Assembly: GCA_026967495.1 (NCBI GenBank)
Contig: CP114060.1
Span: forward strand, 124,001 to 188,000
Length of the DNA stretch: 64,000 nucleotides
Source of the DNA: Rouxiella badensis
GTDB taxonomy: Bacteria > Pseudomonadota > Gammaproteobacteria > Enterobacterales > Enterobacteriaceae
Reading direction: 5' to 3'
How positions within the stretch are numbered: the stretch's first letter is position 1; each line of letters opens with the position of its first letter. Of the stretch, positions 55,826 to 64,000 are shown piece after piece. A program made the translations under genes and the position numbers. The notes beneath the pieces were generated by a model, which had not been told where the DNA came from, made no database searches, and saw only the letters and a list, made by a program, of their open reading frames with translations.

Positions 55826-57544
55826 TTATGTCCTCTCCGTTTTGCTTAACCACATTTCGTCCATTCCACCGCCACGGATCAACATCGGGTAAACGTGCTC
55901 GGTTTCATCCACGCTGATATCAACAAATACCAGACGATTTTTCATTGCCAGCGCTTCCGCCAGCTTGCTTTCCAACTCGTCAGGATGGCGAATCGCCATC
56001 CCCACATGACCATAGGCTTCGGCCAGTTTGACGAAATCAGGCAGCGACTGCATGTAAGACTGCGAGTGACGACCGGAATAGATCATATCCTGCCACTGCT
56101 TCACCATGCCCAGATAGCCGTTGTTAAGGTTAACAATAACAACTGGGAGATCGTATTGCAGCGCGGTAGACAGCTCCTGAATGTTCATCTGGATGCTGCC
56201 GTCACCGGTTACGCAGACCACGGTTTCGTCTGGCAGACCGAGTTTGACACCCAGTGCGGCAGGCAGGCCAAAGCCCATGGTGCCCAGACCGCCGGAGTTT
56301 ATCCAGCGACGCGGTTTGTCGAACTGATAGTAAAGCGCAGCAAACATCTGGTGCTGGCCCACGTCAGAGGTGACATAGGCATCACCCTTAGTCAAACGAT
56401 GCAGAGTCTCGATCACCGCCTGCGGTTTGATGGTGCCAGTATTTTTGTCATAGCCCAGGCAATTCTTGGCACGCCATTGTTCGATGCTCTGCCACCAGTC
56501 GCTCAGTGCGTCAAGCTCCTGCTTTTCGTCAGAACTTTCAAGCAGCTCAAGCATCTGCACCAGCGTTTGTTTAGCGTCACCCACGATAGGGATATCGGCA
56601 TTCACCGTTTTCGAAATCGACGTCGGGTCAATATCAATGTGCATGATGGTGGCGTTCGGGCAATACTTCTCAAGGTTATTGGTGGTACGGTCGTCAAAAC
56701 GCACACCCACGCCGAAAATAAGGTCGGCATTGTGCATGGTCATATTGGCTTCATAAGTGCCGTGCATCCCCAGCATGCCAACGCTCTGACGGTGGGTGCC
56801 CGGAAACGCGCCCAGCCCCATCAGCGTTGAGGTCACCGGCAAATTCAGCGTTTCGGCAAGCTTCAGCAGCTCAGCGCTACAATCAGAATTAACCGCACCG
56901 CCACCGACGTAAAGCACCGGTTTCTTGGCCGATATCAGCGTTTGCAGAGCGCGTTTGATCTGCCCGCGGTGACCCTGCACCGTCGGGTTATAAGAGCGCA
57001 GCGACACCTGCTCAGGATAAGCATAAGGCAGCTTGACCTGAGGGTTCACGACGTCTTTCGGCAAGTCAATAACCACCGGACCCGGTCGACCGGTTGAAGC
57101 CAGATAGAAGGCTTTCTTCAGGACGGTGGGGATATCTTCGGCACGCTTGACCAAAAAACTATGCTTAACGATAGGACGGGAGATCCCGACCATGTCGCAT
57201 TCCTGGAAGGCATCATAACCAATCAGTGAGCTGTGAACCTGACCGGAGAGCACCACCATAGGAATAGAGTCCATGTAAGCGGTAGCAATCCCGGTGATTG
57301 CGTTGGTAGCACCTGGACCTGAGGTGACCAGCACCACGCCGACTTCTCCCGTCGCGCGCGCATAGCCATCAGCCATATGCACAGCGCCCTGCTCATGTCT
57401 TACTAGCACATGATCAATCCCGCCGACTGTGTGCAGGGCATCATAGATATCCAACACCGCTCCGCCGGGATAACCGAATACATGTTTTACGCCCTGATCG
57501 ATTAACGACCGGACGACCATCTCGGCTCCTGACAACATCTCCAT
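55826..57544 (-). CDS. ilvI: acetolactate synthase III large (catalytic) subunit
   Basis: Thiamine-diphosphate enzyme starting valine, leucine and isoleucine synthesis. It has 572 residues (574 in E. coli). The catalytic-glutamate region VLVRHEQGAVHMADGYARATG and the ThDP motif VTGDGSIQMNIQELSTALQYDLPVVIVNLNN are intact. The open frame extends 41 codons further, but ATG 57544 has GGAGG before it and gives MEMLSGAEMVV as in E. coli. ilvH follows. Lrp control is likely from the family but no site is called here. Confidence 0.97.
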   Translation of the reverse strand: MEMLSGAEMVVRSLIDQGVKHVFGYPGGAVLDIYDALHTVGGIDHVLVRHEQGAVHMADGYARATGEVGVVLVTSGPGATNAITGIATAYMDSIPMVVLSGQVHSSLIGYDAFQECDMVGISRPIVKHSFLVKRAEDIPTVLKKAFYLASTGRPGPVVIDLPKDVVNPQVKLPYAYPEQVSLRSYNPTVQGHRGQIKRALQTLISAKKPVLYVGGGAVNSDCSAELLKLAETLNLPVTSTLMGLGAFPGTHRQSVGMLGMHGTYEANMTMHNADLIFGVGVRFDDRTTNNLEKYCPNATIMHIDIDPTSISKTVNADIPIVGDAKQTLVQMLELLESSDEKQELDALSDWWQSIEQWRAKNCLGYDKNTGTIKPQAVIETLHRLTKGDAYVTSDVGQHQMFAALYYQFDKPRRWINSGGLGTMGFGLPAALGVKLGLPDETVVCVTGDGSIQMNIQELSTALQYDLPVVIVNLNNGYLGMVKQWQDMIYSGRHSQSYMQSLPDFVKLAEAYGHVGMAIRHPDELESKLAEALAMKNRLVFVDISVDETEHVYPMLIRGGGMDEMWLSKTERT

Positions 57545-58171
57545 GGGTTTGCCTCCAGGCTTTTGTTCTTTAGGACGACTCGTTTCTAATGGATGTCGGA
57601 AATCATTCCCTAATCCCGGATAAGAGGGCTTCGCACCCTTCTTTAGTATGCTTTGTTCGTTATGCAATTATCGTTCTGCAATATAACTGATTACCTTAAC
57701 GTCAGAATTTGGACCAGGCAAACGACAAAATAATGCGTGTTGTTGCTGAAAACAGCCTGCCGCTGCGCTTAATCAACTTACCAACATAAAAAACCATATA
57801 ACGGGTCGGCCATCTGGGGGAAATAACGAGGAAGGAAAGAATTACAGAGTTAAATTATGCCCCAGATGGACATAATTTTCTTAGCGCAATTAAGTGATCG
57901 GCATCACGATATAAGAAATAAGCAAGATCATTTCTCTTGATTTTTAACAAAATTAATGAATCTAGCCCCTCATTACTGAATCTCACTCCCTCTGTTAACA
58001 GGAAGAAGTGAAGCTCCAGAAGAAAGATTTCACGGCTTGCGAGGATAAGAAATTTCCGTCTGAAAACCTTAGTATAAAAATCTGCTAAAGCATAAACACC
58101 TAATATTAATCACTGACAATTCACTTTGTGCGCATTGTCCGTCACGCGAATCAATTAATAACCTGCACTCT
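57545..58171. other. leuO-ilvI intergenic / ilvIH upstream region
   Basis: About 630 bp without a supported gene, AT-rich, especially 57,840-58,110. In E. coli the matching region carries several Lrp sites that activate ilvIH. AT-rich tracts suitable for Lrp or H-NS are present, but I cannot place individual sites. No clear terminator of leuO is seen. Confidence 0.5.
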
Positions 58172-59146
58172 TTATTCAAGCTCCGCACACTGCATTAACA
58201 AGTCTTTCATCCACAGATTTCCTTTATCTTTACTGGCAGACTCATGCCAGGATAAATAACTGGTTAACTTGTTGTTCATCCAGTCAAGTGTGTCTATTTT
58301 TAACGACAGCCGATGGGCGTTTTGCTCAGCCAGCCATCCAGGAACCAGAGCCAGCATCTGCGTCTGTGAGACTATCTCCATCACGCTGATGAGGCTCGCG
58401 CCCTGATAGCAGACTCTTTGCTGAGTTTCAGGGGTATTGTAATAAGGAGAGCTGAATGAGCAGTGATTGCTGAGCCTGACCACCGCGTGCTTCTCATTAA
58501 AGTAGTAGCACTCACTGCTCTGCTGCCCTATTCGCGGATGATTTCTGGAGGAAATAAGCACCAGCTCATCGTCGAACAACTTCTGATTATAAAAATCAGA
58601 ACGTTCAATACCGCGATAACCAATGGCAAACTCCAGCTCCTGATAACGCAGCTGATTGTCCAGGTTTTCGTTAACCAGCGACTCGATATTAAGCGTCACG
58701 CAATGAGAGCGCTGGCTGAGGCGGCTAAGAATTTTTGGTGCCAGCAGGATATCGAGCGGGCTGCTAATAGTAATTGAGAATTGACGTCTACTGGTCTGTG
58801 GGTCAAACCCGAGGCCGGGCAGCTCATTGGTGACCAGCTGCAGCGCCTGGCGGATCGGACCATAGAGTTGGTGCGCCCTTGCCGTTGGCTCAATACCGCG
58901 CCCAGAGCGGACAAAAAGCTCGTCGCTGAACATATTCTTCAACCGTGAAACGGCGTTGCTCACCGCCGGCTGCGACATACCCAGCATTTGGGCCGCACGA
59001 GTAATATTCTGCAATTGCATAACGGCATCAAATACGGTTAATAAATTTAAATCCGCACGACGCAAATGATTGTCCTCGTGACGGGTTCGCAGAGTATTGT
59101 CGGGGATATTTTCATCCTGAGTTTTATCTAAAATAACGTCAGACAT
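58172..59146 (-). CDS. leuO: LysR-family regulator LeuO
   Basis: LysR-type pleiotropic regulator and H-NS antagonist. It has 324 residues (314 in E. coli). The helix-turn-helix region LRRADLNLLTVFDAVMQLQNITRAAQMLGMSQPAVSNAVSRLK is very conserved; the effector-binding half (about 120-324) is much more divergent but keeps YLSWHESASKDKGNLWM. The open frame extends 13 codons upstream; ATG 59146 has GGGAGG before it. It lies between ilvIH and the divergent leu operon, as in E. coli. Confidence 0.94.
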   Translation of the reverse strand: MSDVILDKTQDENIPDNTLRTRHEDNHLRRADLNLLTVFDAVMQLQNITRAAQMLGMSQPAVSNAVSRLKNMFSDELFVRSGRGIEPTARAHQLYGPIRQALQLVTNELPGLGFDPQTSRRQFSITISSPLDILLAPKILSRLSQRSHCVTLNIESLVNENLDNQLRYQELEFAIGYRGIERSDFYNQKLFDDELVLISSRNHPRIGQQSSECYYFNEKHAVVRLSNHCSFSSPYYNTPETQQRVCYQGASLISVMEIVSQTQMLALVPGWLAEQNAHRLSLKIDTLDWMNNKLTSYLSWHESASKDKGNLWMKDLLMQCAELE

Positions 59147-59555
59147 TGCGCCTCCCAAATTATAATATAAGCCCATTAAAACCAATGCGCAGAAAAAACC
59201 CTATTACCTGGCACGCGAATAAACAGCCTGCCAAAGACAATTAAGACTTAGTTCAATAAGCTAACCCAAAGCGCCATTTTCAAGCATGAGTAATTCCTGA
59301 TTATCCGTTTTGTGGTCTCGAAAATAATGAGTAAAAGCTGATAATTTTCGAGATTCAACGCCTCCATCCGATCCACACCAACAATCGCACCAGATTTTTA
59401 GACAAAGGCAGAATTTTATTCCGCCTCACTCTCCCTCTCTGCTCTTTGTCATTTTGTGACTTCAAACATTCTTAAGTTGACATCAACTTCACATTCACGT
59501 ATCAATTTAGGCCACAGGCAAAACGCCCCCCAAATACTGAGAAGTTGAAATACAC
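59147..59555. other. leuO-leuL divergent intergenic region
   Basis: About 410 bp without a gene. It contains the leu promoter (59477-59505) near its right end. The rest is moderately AT-rich, matching the region through which LeuO and H-NS act in E. coli, but no specific site is called. Confidence 0.6.
59477..59505 (+). promoter_or_regulatory. leucine operon promoter
   Basis: TTGACA (59477-59482), a 17-bp spacer and TATCAA (59500-59505), about 50 bp before the leader peptide. A perfect -35 and optimal spacing support it. Confidence 0.75.
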
Positions 59556-59639
59556 ATGTTTAAATTCACCCGTCTACTTGGCCTACTACTCAACGCAGAT
59601 TCATTGCGCGGTATGCCAGTGGGTGAAAATCACAACTGA
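59556..59639 (+). CDS. leuL: leu operon leader peptide
   Basis: A 27-residue leader, MFKFTRLLGLLLNADSLRG then MPVGENHN. Five leucines within six codons (CTA CTT GGC CTA CTA CTC) include three rare CTA codons, as in the E. coli leader, which has four adjacent leucines. Slow reading of this cluster during leucine shortage prevents formation of the downstream terminator. The last third differs fully from E. coli, as expected for a leader whose RNA structure, not peptide, is selected. Confidence 0.93.
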   Translation: MFKFTRLLGLLLNADSLRGMPVGENHN

Positions 59640-59660
59640 TTTCAGCCTCCACAAACAGCA

Positions 59661-59688
59661 AACCCGCGCAAATGCGCGGGTTTTTTTT
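59661..59688 (+). terminator. leu attenuator (transcription terminator)
   Basis: AACCCGCGC (59661-59669) pairs perfectly with GCGCGGGTT (59674-59682) around an AAAT loop and runs into eight T. It lies between leuL and leuA and is the attenuator coupled to leader translation. Confidence 0.93.
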
Positions 59689-59729
59689 ATCCGCAACGCG
59701 CGAAAGTAACCCAGACAAGGAACACTAAG

Positions 59730-61319
59730 ATGAGCGAACAAGTCATTATTTTCGATACCACGCTGCGTGATGGCGAACAGGCACTGCAGGCGAGCCTGAG
59801 TGTGAAAGATAAACTGCAAATCGCCATCGCCCTTGAAAGAATGGGCGTGGACGTCATGGAAGTCGGTTTTCCTGTTTCTTCTCCTGGTGATTTCGAGTCG
59901 GTACAAACCATTGCCCGTCAGATTAAAAACAGCCGCGTTTGTGGTCTGGCACGCTGCGTTGACGGCGATATCGACGTGGCTGCCGAAGCGCTGCGCGTTG
60001 CAGAAGCCTTCCGTATTCACGTATTTTTGGCCACCTCTACCCTGCACATCGAATCCAAACTGAAGCGTTCTTTCGATCAGGTGCTGGATATGGCGGTTCA
60101 TTCGGTCAAGCGCGCACGCAACTATACCGACGACGTGGAATTCTCATGCGAAGACGCAGGCCGCACACCGCTGGACAACCTGTGCCGCGTGGTCGAAGCC
60201 GCAATTAAAGCCGGTGCAACGACCATCAATATTCCTGACACCGTGGGTTACACCACGCCTCACCAGTTCAGCGGTATCATTACCAATCTGTATGAACGCG
60301 TTCCGAACATCGATAAAGCCGTGATTTCAGTACACTGCCATGACGATCTGGGCATGGCGGTCGGTAACTCGATTGCGGCAATTCAGGCCGGTGCGCGTCA
60401 GGTTGAAGGCACGCTGAACGGTATTGGCGAGCGCGCAGGCAATACGGCGCTGGAAGAAGTTATCATGGCTATCAAGACCCGCTCTGAATACATGCAGGTC
60501 CATACCAACATCAATCACAAAGAAATCTACCGCACTAGCCAGATTGTCAGCCAGATAACCAACATGCCCATTCCGGGCAATAAGGCGATTGTCGGCTCTA
60601 ACGCCTTTGCACACTCATCAGGAATTCATCAGGACGGCGTTCTGAAGAATCGTGAAAACTATGAGATCATGACGCCGGAATCGATTGGCCTGAACCAGGT
60701 ACAGTTGAACCTGACTTCTCGCTCTGGTCGCGCGGCGGTGAAACACCGTATGGAAGAGATGGGCTATAAGGAATCCGACTATAATATGGATCACCTGTAC
60801 AGCGCCTTCCTGAAGCTGGCCGACAAAAAAGGGCAGGTTTTCGATTATGATTTAGAAGCCCTGGTGTTTATCAACAAACAGCAGGAAGAGCCTGAGTTTT
60901 ATCGTCTGGATAACTTCAGCGTGCAGTCAGGTTCAAGCATCACGGCCACCGCCTCGGTAAATCTGGCCTGCGGTGAAGAAATTCAAACCGAAGCGGCGAC
61001 CGGCAACGGGCCGGTCGATGCCGTATATCAGGCGATTAATCGCATCACCGGCTATCAGATAGAATTAATCAAATATCAGCTGACGGCGAAGGGCCACGGC
61101 CGTGACGCATTGGGCCAGGTTGATATAGTTGTGTCTTACCAGGGGCGTCGTTTCCACGGCGTTGGGCTGGCAACCGATATTGTAGAATCTTCCGCGAAAG
61201 CGATGGTGCATGTGCTGAACAGCATCTGGCGCAGCAAACAAGTCGAGATAGAAAAACAGCGTCTGCAAAGCGATCGTATTACCCAGACTAGCAAACAAAA
61301 TAATCAGGAAACGGTGTGA
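59730..61319 (+). CDS. leuA: 2-isopropylmalate synthase
   Basis: First committed step of leucine synthesis (2-ketoisovalerate plus acetyl-CoA). It has 529 residues (523 in E. coli). The TIM-barrel start IIFDTTLRDGEQALQASLS, the metal-binding ISVHCHDDLGMAVGNSIAA, and the C-terminal regulatory domain for leucine feedback (from about residue 390) are intact. It is preceded by leader and attenuator; leuB starts 2 bp after its stop. Confidence 0.97.
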   Translation: MSEQVIIFDTTLRDGEQALQASLSVKDKLQIAIALERMGVDVMEVGFPVSSPGDFESVQTIARQIKNSRVCGLARCVDGDIDVAAEALRVAEAFRIHVFLATSTLHIESKLKRSFDQVLDMAVHSVKRARNYTDDVEFSCEDAGRTPLDNLCRVVEAAIKAGATTINIPDTVGYTTPHQFSGIITNLYERVPNIDKAVISVHCHDDLGMAVGNSIAAIQAGARQVEGTLNGIGERAGNTALEEVIMAIKTRSEYMQVHTNINHKEIYRTSQIVSQITNMPIPGNKAIVGSNAFAHSSGIHQDGVLKNRENYEIMTPESIGLNQVQLNLTSRSGRAAVKHRMEEMGYKESDYNMDHLYSAFLKLADKKGQVFDYDLEALVFINKQQEEPEFYRLDNFSVQSGSSITATASVNLACGEEIQTEAATGNGPVDAVYQAINRITGYQIELIKYQLTAKGHGRDALGQVDIVVSYQGRRFHGVGLATDIVESSAKAMVHVLNSIWRSKQVEIEKQRLQSDRITQTSKQNNQETV

Positions 61320-61321
61320 AC

Positions 61322-62413
61322 ATGAGTAAGACCCATCATATTGCTGTATTACCCGGTGACGGAATTGGTCCGGAAGTTATGGCTCAGGCCTATAAAGTGC
61401 TTGAGGCAGTGCGCCAGCGCTTTGGTTTGAATATCACGACCCGTGAATACGACGTGGGTGGCGCAGCCATCGACAACCACGGTACTGCGCTGCCAGCGGC
61501 AACCGTTGCCGGCTGTGAACAGGCAGATGCAATTCTCTTCGGCTCCGTTGGCGGTCCAAAATGGGAACACCTGCCGGCAGACGAGCAGCCTGAGCGCGGC
61601 GCTTTGCTGCCGCTGCGTAAGCATTTTAAGCTGTTCAGCAACCTGCGTCCGGCACGCCTCTACCAGGGGCTGGAAGCGTTCTGCCCGCTGCGCAGTGACA
61701 TCGCCGCACGGGGTTTCGATATTCTGTGCGTCCGCGAGTTAACCGGCGGCATCTATTTCGGTCAGCCTAAAGGCCGCGAAGGTCAAGGTATGCATGAAAA
61801 AGCCTTCGATACCGAGGTTTATCACCGTTTTGAGATTGAACGTATTGCCCGCATCGCCTTCGAATCGGCACGCAAACGCGGCAATAAAGTGACCTCCATC
61901 GATAAAGCCAACGTGCTGCAATCCTCAATCCTGTGGCGCGAAGTGGTCAGCGAAGTAGCGAAGGATTTCCCAGACGTCAGCCTGACTCACATGTATATCG
62001 ACAATGCGACCATGCAGCTGATTAAAGACCCGTCGCAGTTTGACGTGATGCTGTGTTCCAACCTGTTCGGCGATATCCTGTCCGACGAATGCGCGATGAT
62101 CACCGGTTCAATGGGCATGTTGCCTTCTGCCAGCATGAACGAAGAGTCATTTGGTCTGTTTGAACCTGCTGGCGGCTCCGCGCCGGACATCGCCGGTAAA
62201 GACATTGCCAACCCGATCGCCCAAATTCTGTCTGCCGCACTGCTGTTGCGTTACAGCCTGGGTGCCGAAGACGCGGCCACGGCAATCGAACAGGCAGTTA
62301 ACAAGGTTCTGGAACAGGGTCATCGTACCGGAGACCTGGCGCAGGGCGGTCAGGCCATGGGAACCAATGAAATGGGCGACATCATTGCGCGTGTTGTTGC
62401 CGAGGGGGCGTAA
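61322..62413 (+). CDS. leuB: 3-isopropylmalate dehydrogenase
   Basis: NAD-dependent oxidative decarboxylation of 3-isopropylmalate. It has 363 residues, the same as E. coli. VLPGDGIGPEVMAQAYKVL, RELTGGIYFGQPKGREG, and the metal/NAD stretch NLFGDILSDECAMITGSMGMLPSAS are intact. A GTG two codons upstream is open, but ATG 61322 has AGGAAACGG before it and gives the family start. Its stop overlaps the leuC ATG (TAATG). Confidence 0.97.
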   Translation: MSKTHHIAVLPGDGIGPEVMAQAYKVLEAVRQRFGLNITTREYDVGGAAIDNHGTALPAATVAGCEQADAILFGSVGGPKWEHLPADEQPERGALLPLRKHFKLFSNLRPARLYQGLEAFCPLRSDIAARGFDILCVRELTGGIYFGQPKGREGQGMHEKAFDTEVYHRFEIERIARIAFESARKRGNKVTSIDKANVLQSSILWREVVSEVAKDFPDVSLTHMYIDNATMQLIKDPSQFDVMLCSNLFGDILSDECAMITGSMGMLPSASMNEESFGLFEPAGGSAPDIAGKDIANPIAQILSAALLLRYSLGAEDAATAIEQAVNKVLEQGHRTGDLAQGGQAMGTNEMGDIIARVVAEGA

Positions 62414-63831
62414 TGTCCAAAACGTTATATCAAAAATTATTCGATGCGCACGTGGTGTTCGAGGCTGAGAACGAGACGCCACTGCTGTATATCGACCGCC
62501 ATCTGATTCATGAAGTCACCACTCCGCAGGCCTTTGACGGTCTGCGGGCGATGAATCGCGGCGTGCGCCAACCGGGTAAAACCTTCGGCACCATGGATCA
62601 TAACGTTTCAACTCAGACCAAAGACATCAACGCTAGCGGTGAAATGGCGCGAATTCAGATGCAGGAGTTAATCAAGAACTGCGCTGAATTTGGCATCGAA
62701 TTATACGACCTCAAGCACCCTTATCAGGGCATCGTCCACGTGATGGGTCCAGAGCAAGGCCTGACCCTACCCGGCATGACGCTGGTGTGCGGCGACTCGC
62801 ACACCTCGACCCATGGCGCGTTTGGTGCATTGGCGTTTGGTATCGGGACTTCAGAGGTTGAGCACGTGCTGGCAACGCAGACGCTGAAACAGGGCCGCGC
62901 GAAGACGATGAAAATCGAAATCGTTGGTGATGCGCCTGTCGGTATCACGGCGAAGGACATTATTCTGGCAGTGATCGGTAAAACCGGCACCGCCGGCGGT
63001 ACCGGTCACGTCGTGGAATACTGTGGTCCAGCGGTCGAGGCGTTGAGCATGGAAGGTCGTATGACCCTGTGTAACATGTCGATTGAGCTGGGCGCAAAAG
63101 CCGGGCTGGTGGCCTCCGACGCGACCACCTATGCCTACCTGAAGGGCCGTAAGTTTGCCCCTAAAGGTCAGGACTGGGACGACGCCGTCGCCTATTGGGA
63201 AACCATGAAGTCCGACGCCGACGCGACGTTTGATCAAGTTGTCACGCTAGATGTGGCCGACATTGCCCCTCAGGTCACCTGGGGCACCAATCCCGGTCAG
63301 GTGATGGGCGTCAACCAGACTATCCCTGATCCTGCCTCTTTCAGCGATCCTATTGAGCGCGCTTCCGCTGAAAAAGCCTTGGCTTACATGAACCTGAAGC
63401 CGGGGATTAAGCTGACCGACGTGGCCATTGATAAAGTATTTATCGGATCCTGTACCAACTCGCGCATCGAAGACTTGCGTGCGGCCGCCGCCATAGCCAA
63501 AGGCCGCAAGGTCGCCGCTGGCGTGCAGGCAATTGTGGTCCCTGGGTCTGGCCCGGTGAAAGCACAGGCAGAGGAAGAAGGTCTGGACAAAATCTTCATC
63601 GAGGCCGGTTTTGAATGGCGTTTGCCAGGCTGCTCAATGTGCCTGGCGATGAACAACGATCGTCTGAATCCAGGCGAACGCTGTGCCTCGACCAGCAACC
63701 GTAATTTCGAAGGCCGTCAGGGTCGCGGCGGACGCACGCATCTGGTGAGTCCAGCAATGGCGGCGGCAGCGGCGGTTAGCGGTCATTTTACCGATATCCG
63801 CGAACTGAACCAAGGAGACGCGCGTGGTTAA
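62413..63831 (+). CDS. leuC: 3-isopropylmalate dehydratase large subunit
   Basis: Iron-sulfur isomerase converting 2- to 3-isopropylmalate together with LeuD. It has 472 residues (466 in E. coli), slightly longer at the C-terminus (DIRELNQGDARG). Cluster cysteines are visible in VFIGSCTNSRIEDLR and LPGCSMCLAMNND. GDSHTSTHGAFGALAFGIGTSE is conserved. It overlaps leuB by one base and leuD by 8 bp. Confidence 0.97.
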   Translation: MSKTLYQKLFDAHVVFEAENETPLLYIDRHLIHEVTTPQAFDGLRAMNRGVRQPGKTFGTMDHNVSTQTKDINASGEMARIQMQELIKNCAEFGIELYDLKHPYQGIVHVMGPEQGLTLPGMTLVCGDSHTSTHGAFGALAFGIGTSEVEHVLATQTLKQGRAKTMKIEIVGDAPVGITAKDIILAVIGKTGTAGGTGHVVEYCGPAVEALSMEGRMTLCNMSIELGAKAGLVASDATTYAYLKGRKFAPKGQDWDDAVAYWETMKSDADATFDQVVTLDVADIAPQVTWGTNPGQVMGVNQTIPDPASFSDPIERASAEKALAYMNLKPGIKLTDVAIDKVFIGSCTNSRIEDLRAAAAIAKGRKVAAGVQAIVVPGSGPVKAQAEEEGLDKIFIEAGFEWRLPGCSMCLAMNNDRLNPGERCASTSNRNFEGRQGRGGRTHLVSPAMAAAAAVSGHFTDIRELNQGDARG

Positions 63832-64000
63832 ATTTATCACCCACACCGGTCTGGTCCTGCCGTTGGACATTGCTAACGTCGATACCGACGCCATCGTGCC
63901 AAAGCAGTTCCTGCAAATGGTCACACGCGTTGGCTTTGGGCAGTTCCTGTTTTACGACTGGCGCTATCTCGAAGGGCAAGGCTATACCCCAAACCCTGAT
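63824..64000 (+). CDS. leuD: 3-isopropylmalate dehydratase small subunit (N-terminal part)
   Basis: The window ends inside this gene after 59 codons. It starts with GTG 63824 behind AAGGAG, inside the end of leuC. The residues (M)VKFITHTGLVLPLDIANVDTDAIVPKQFL match LeuD; the VDTDAIVPKQFL block is the family hallmark. It completes leuLABCD. Confidence 0.95.
   Translation, partial: MVKFITHTGLVLPLDIANVDTDAIVPKQFLQMVTRVGFGQFLFYDWRYLEGQGYTPNPD

Overview
This 64 kb window is chromosomal DNA of a member of the Enterobacterales. It carries the block that Escherichia coli has at 2-3 min, in reversed orientation: yadG-can-hpt-cueO-yacC-speED-yacL-acnB-lpd-aceFE-pdhR-aroP-ampED-nadC-ppdD-hofBC-guaC-coaE-zapD-yacG-mutT-secA-secM-lpxC, then the dcw division/cell-wall cluster, cra, ilvIH, leuO and leuLABCD. 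Proteins align with E. coli along their whole length. The absence of gcd and yacH, a DUF721 gene beside secM and an inserted transporter/glycosidase pair point to a lineage outside Escherichia/Salmonella, perhaps Yersiniaceae (Rahnella/Rouxiella/Serratia-like). That genus-level guess is weak.

Layout. 1-5.9 kb: yadG fragment, carbonic anhydrase, hypoxanthine phosphoribosyltransferase, CueO with a clear CueR promoter, YacC, spermidine synthesis (speED). 5.9-19.6 kb: central carbon metabolism (acnB, lpd-aceF-aceE with regulator pdhR) plus a lone GltI-like binding protein and aroP. 19.7-22.1 kb: accessory pair, a GPH-family sugar transporter and a GH43 glycosidase. 22.1-29 kb: ampE/ampD, nadC, type IV pilin genes ppdD-hofB-hofC, guaC. 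29.3-36.5 kb: coaE-zapD-yacG, mutT, secA-secM, DUF721, lpxC. 36.5-53.5 kb: dcw cluster (mraZ-rsmH-ftsL-ftsI-murE-murF-mraY-murD-ftsW-murG-murC-ddlB-ftsQ-ftsA-ftsZ, all minus strand). 54-64 kb: cra, ilvIH, leuO and the divergent leucine operon with its attenuator. No rRNA, tRNA, CRISPR array, IS element or prophage was seen.

The most striking property is that 15 genes, many essential (secA, ftsI, ftsW, ftsQ, murD, ddlB, lpxC, aceE), have broken frames. The breaks fall into two classes. Seven are one-base losses in homopolymers. Eight, probably nine, are one-base gains inside what must have been a GAGCTC/GGGCTC/GAGCCC (GRGCYC) site. The first class is ordinary long-read error. The second suggests that a modified base at a YGAGCYC-like motif disturbed base calling, so this strain may carry a DNA methyltransferase of that specificity. 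Broken genes are annotated below as intact CDS spanning the break, because real loss of these genes would be lethal.

Regulation is visible at several places: a CueR operator/promoter with a 19-bp spacer (cueO), a perfect PdhR operator (pdhR), TyrR boxes (aroP), three 10-bp MraZ boxes with an upstream promoter (dcw), a leucine leader peptide and attenuator (leu), and a SecM leader whose arrest motif differs from that of E. coli.
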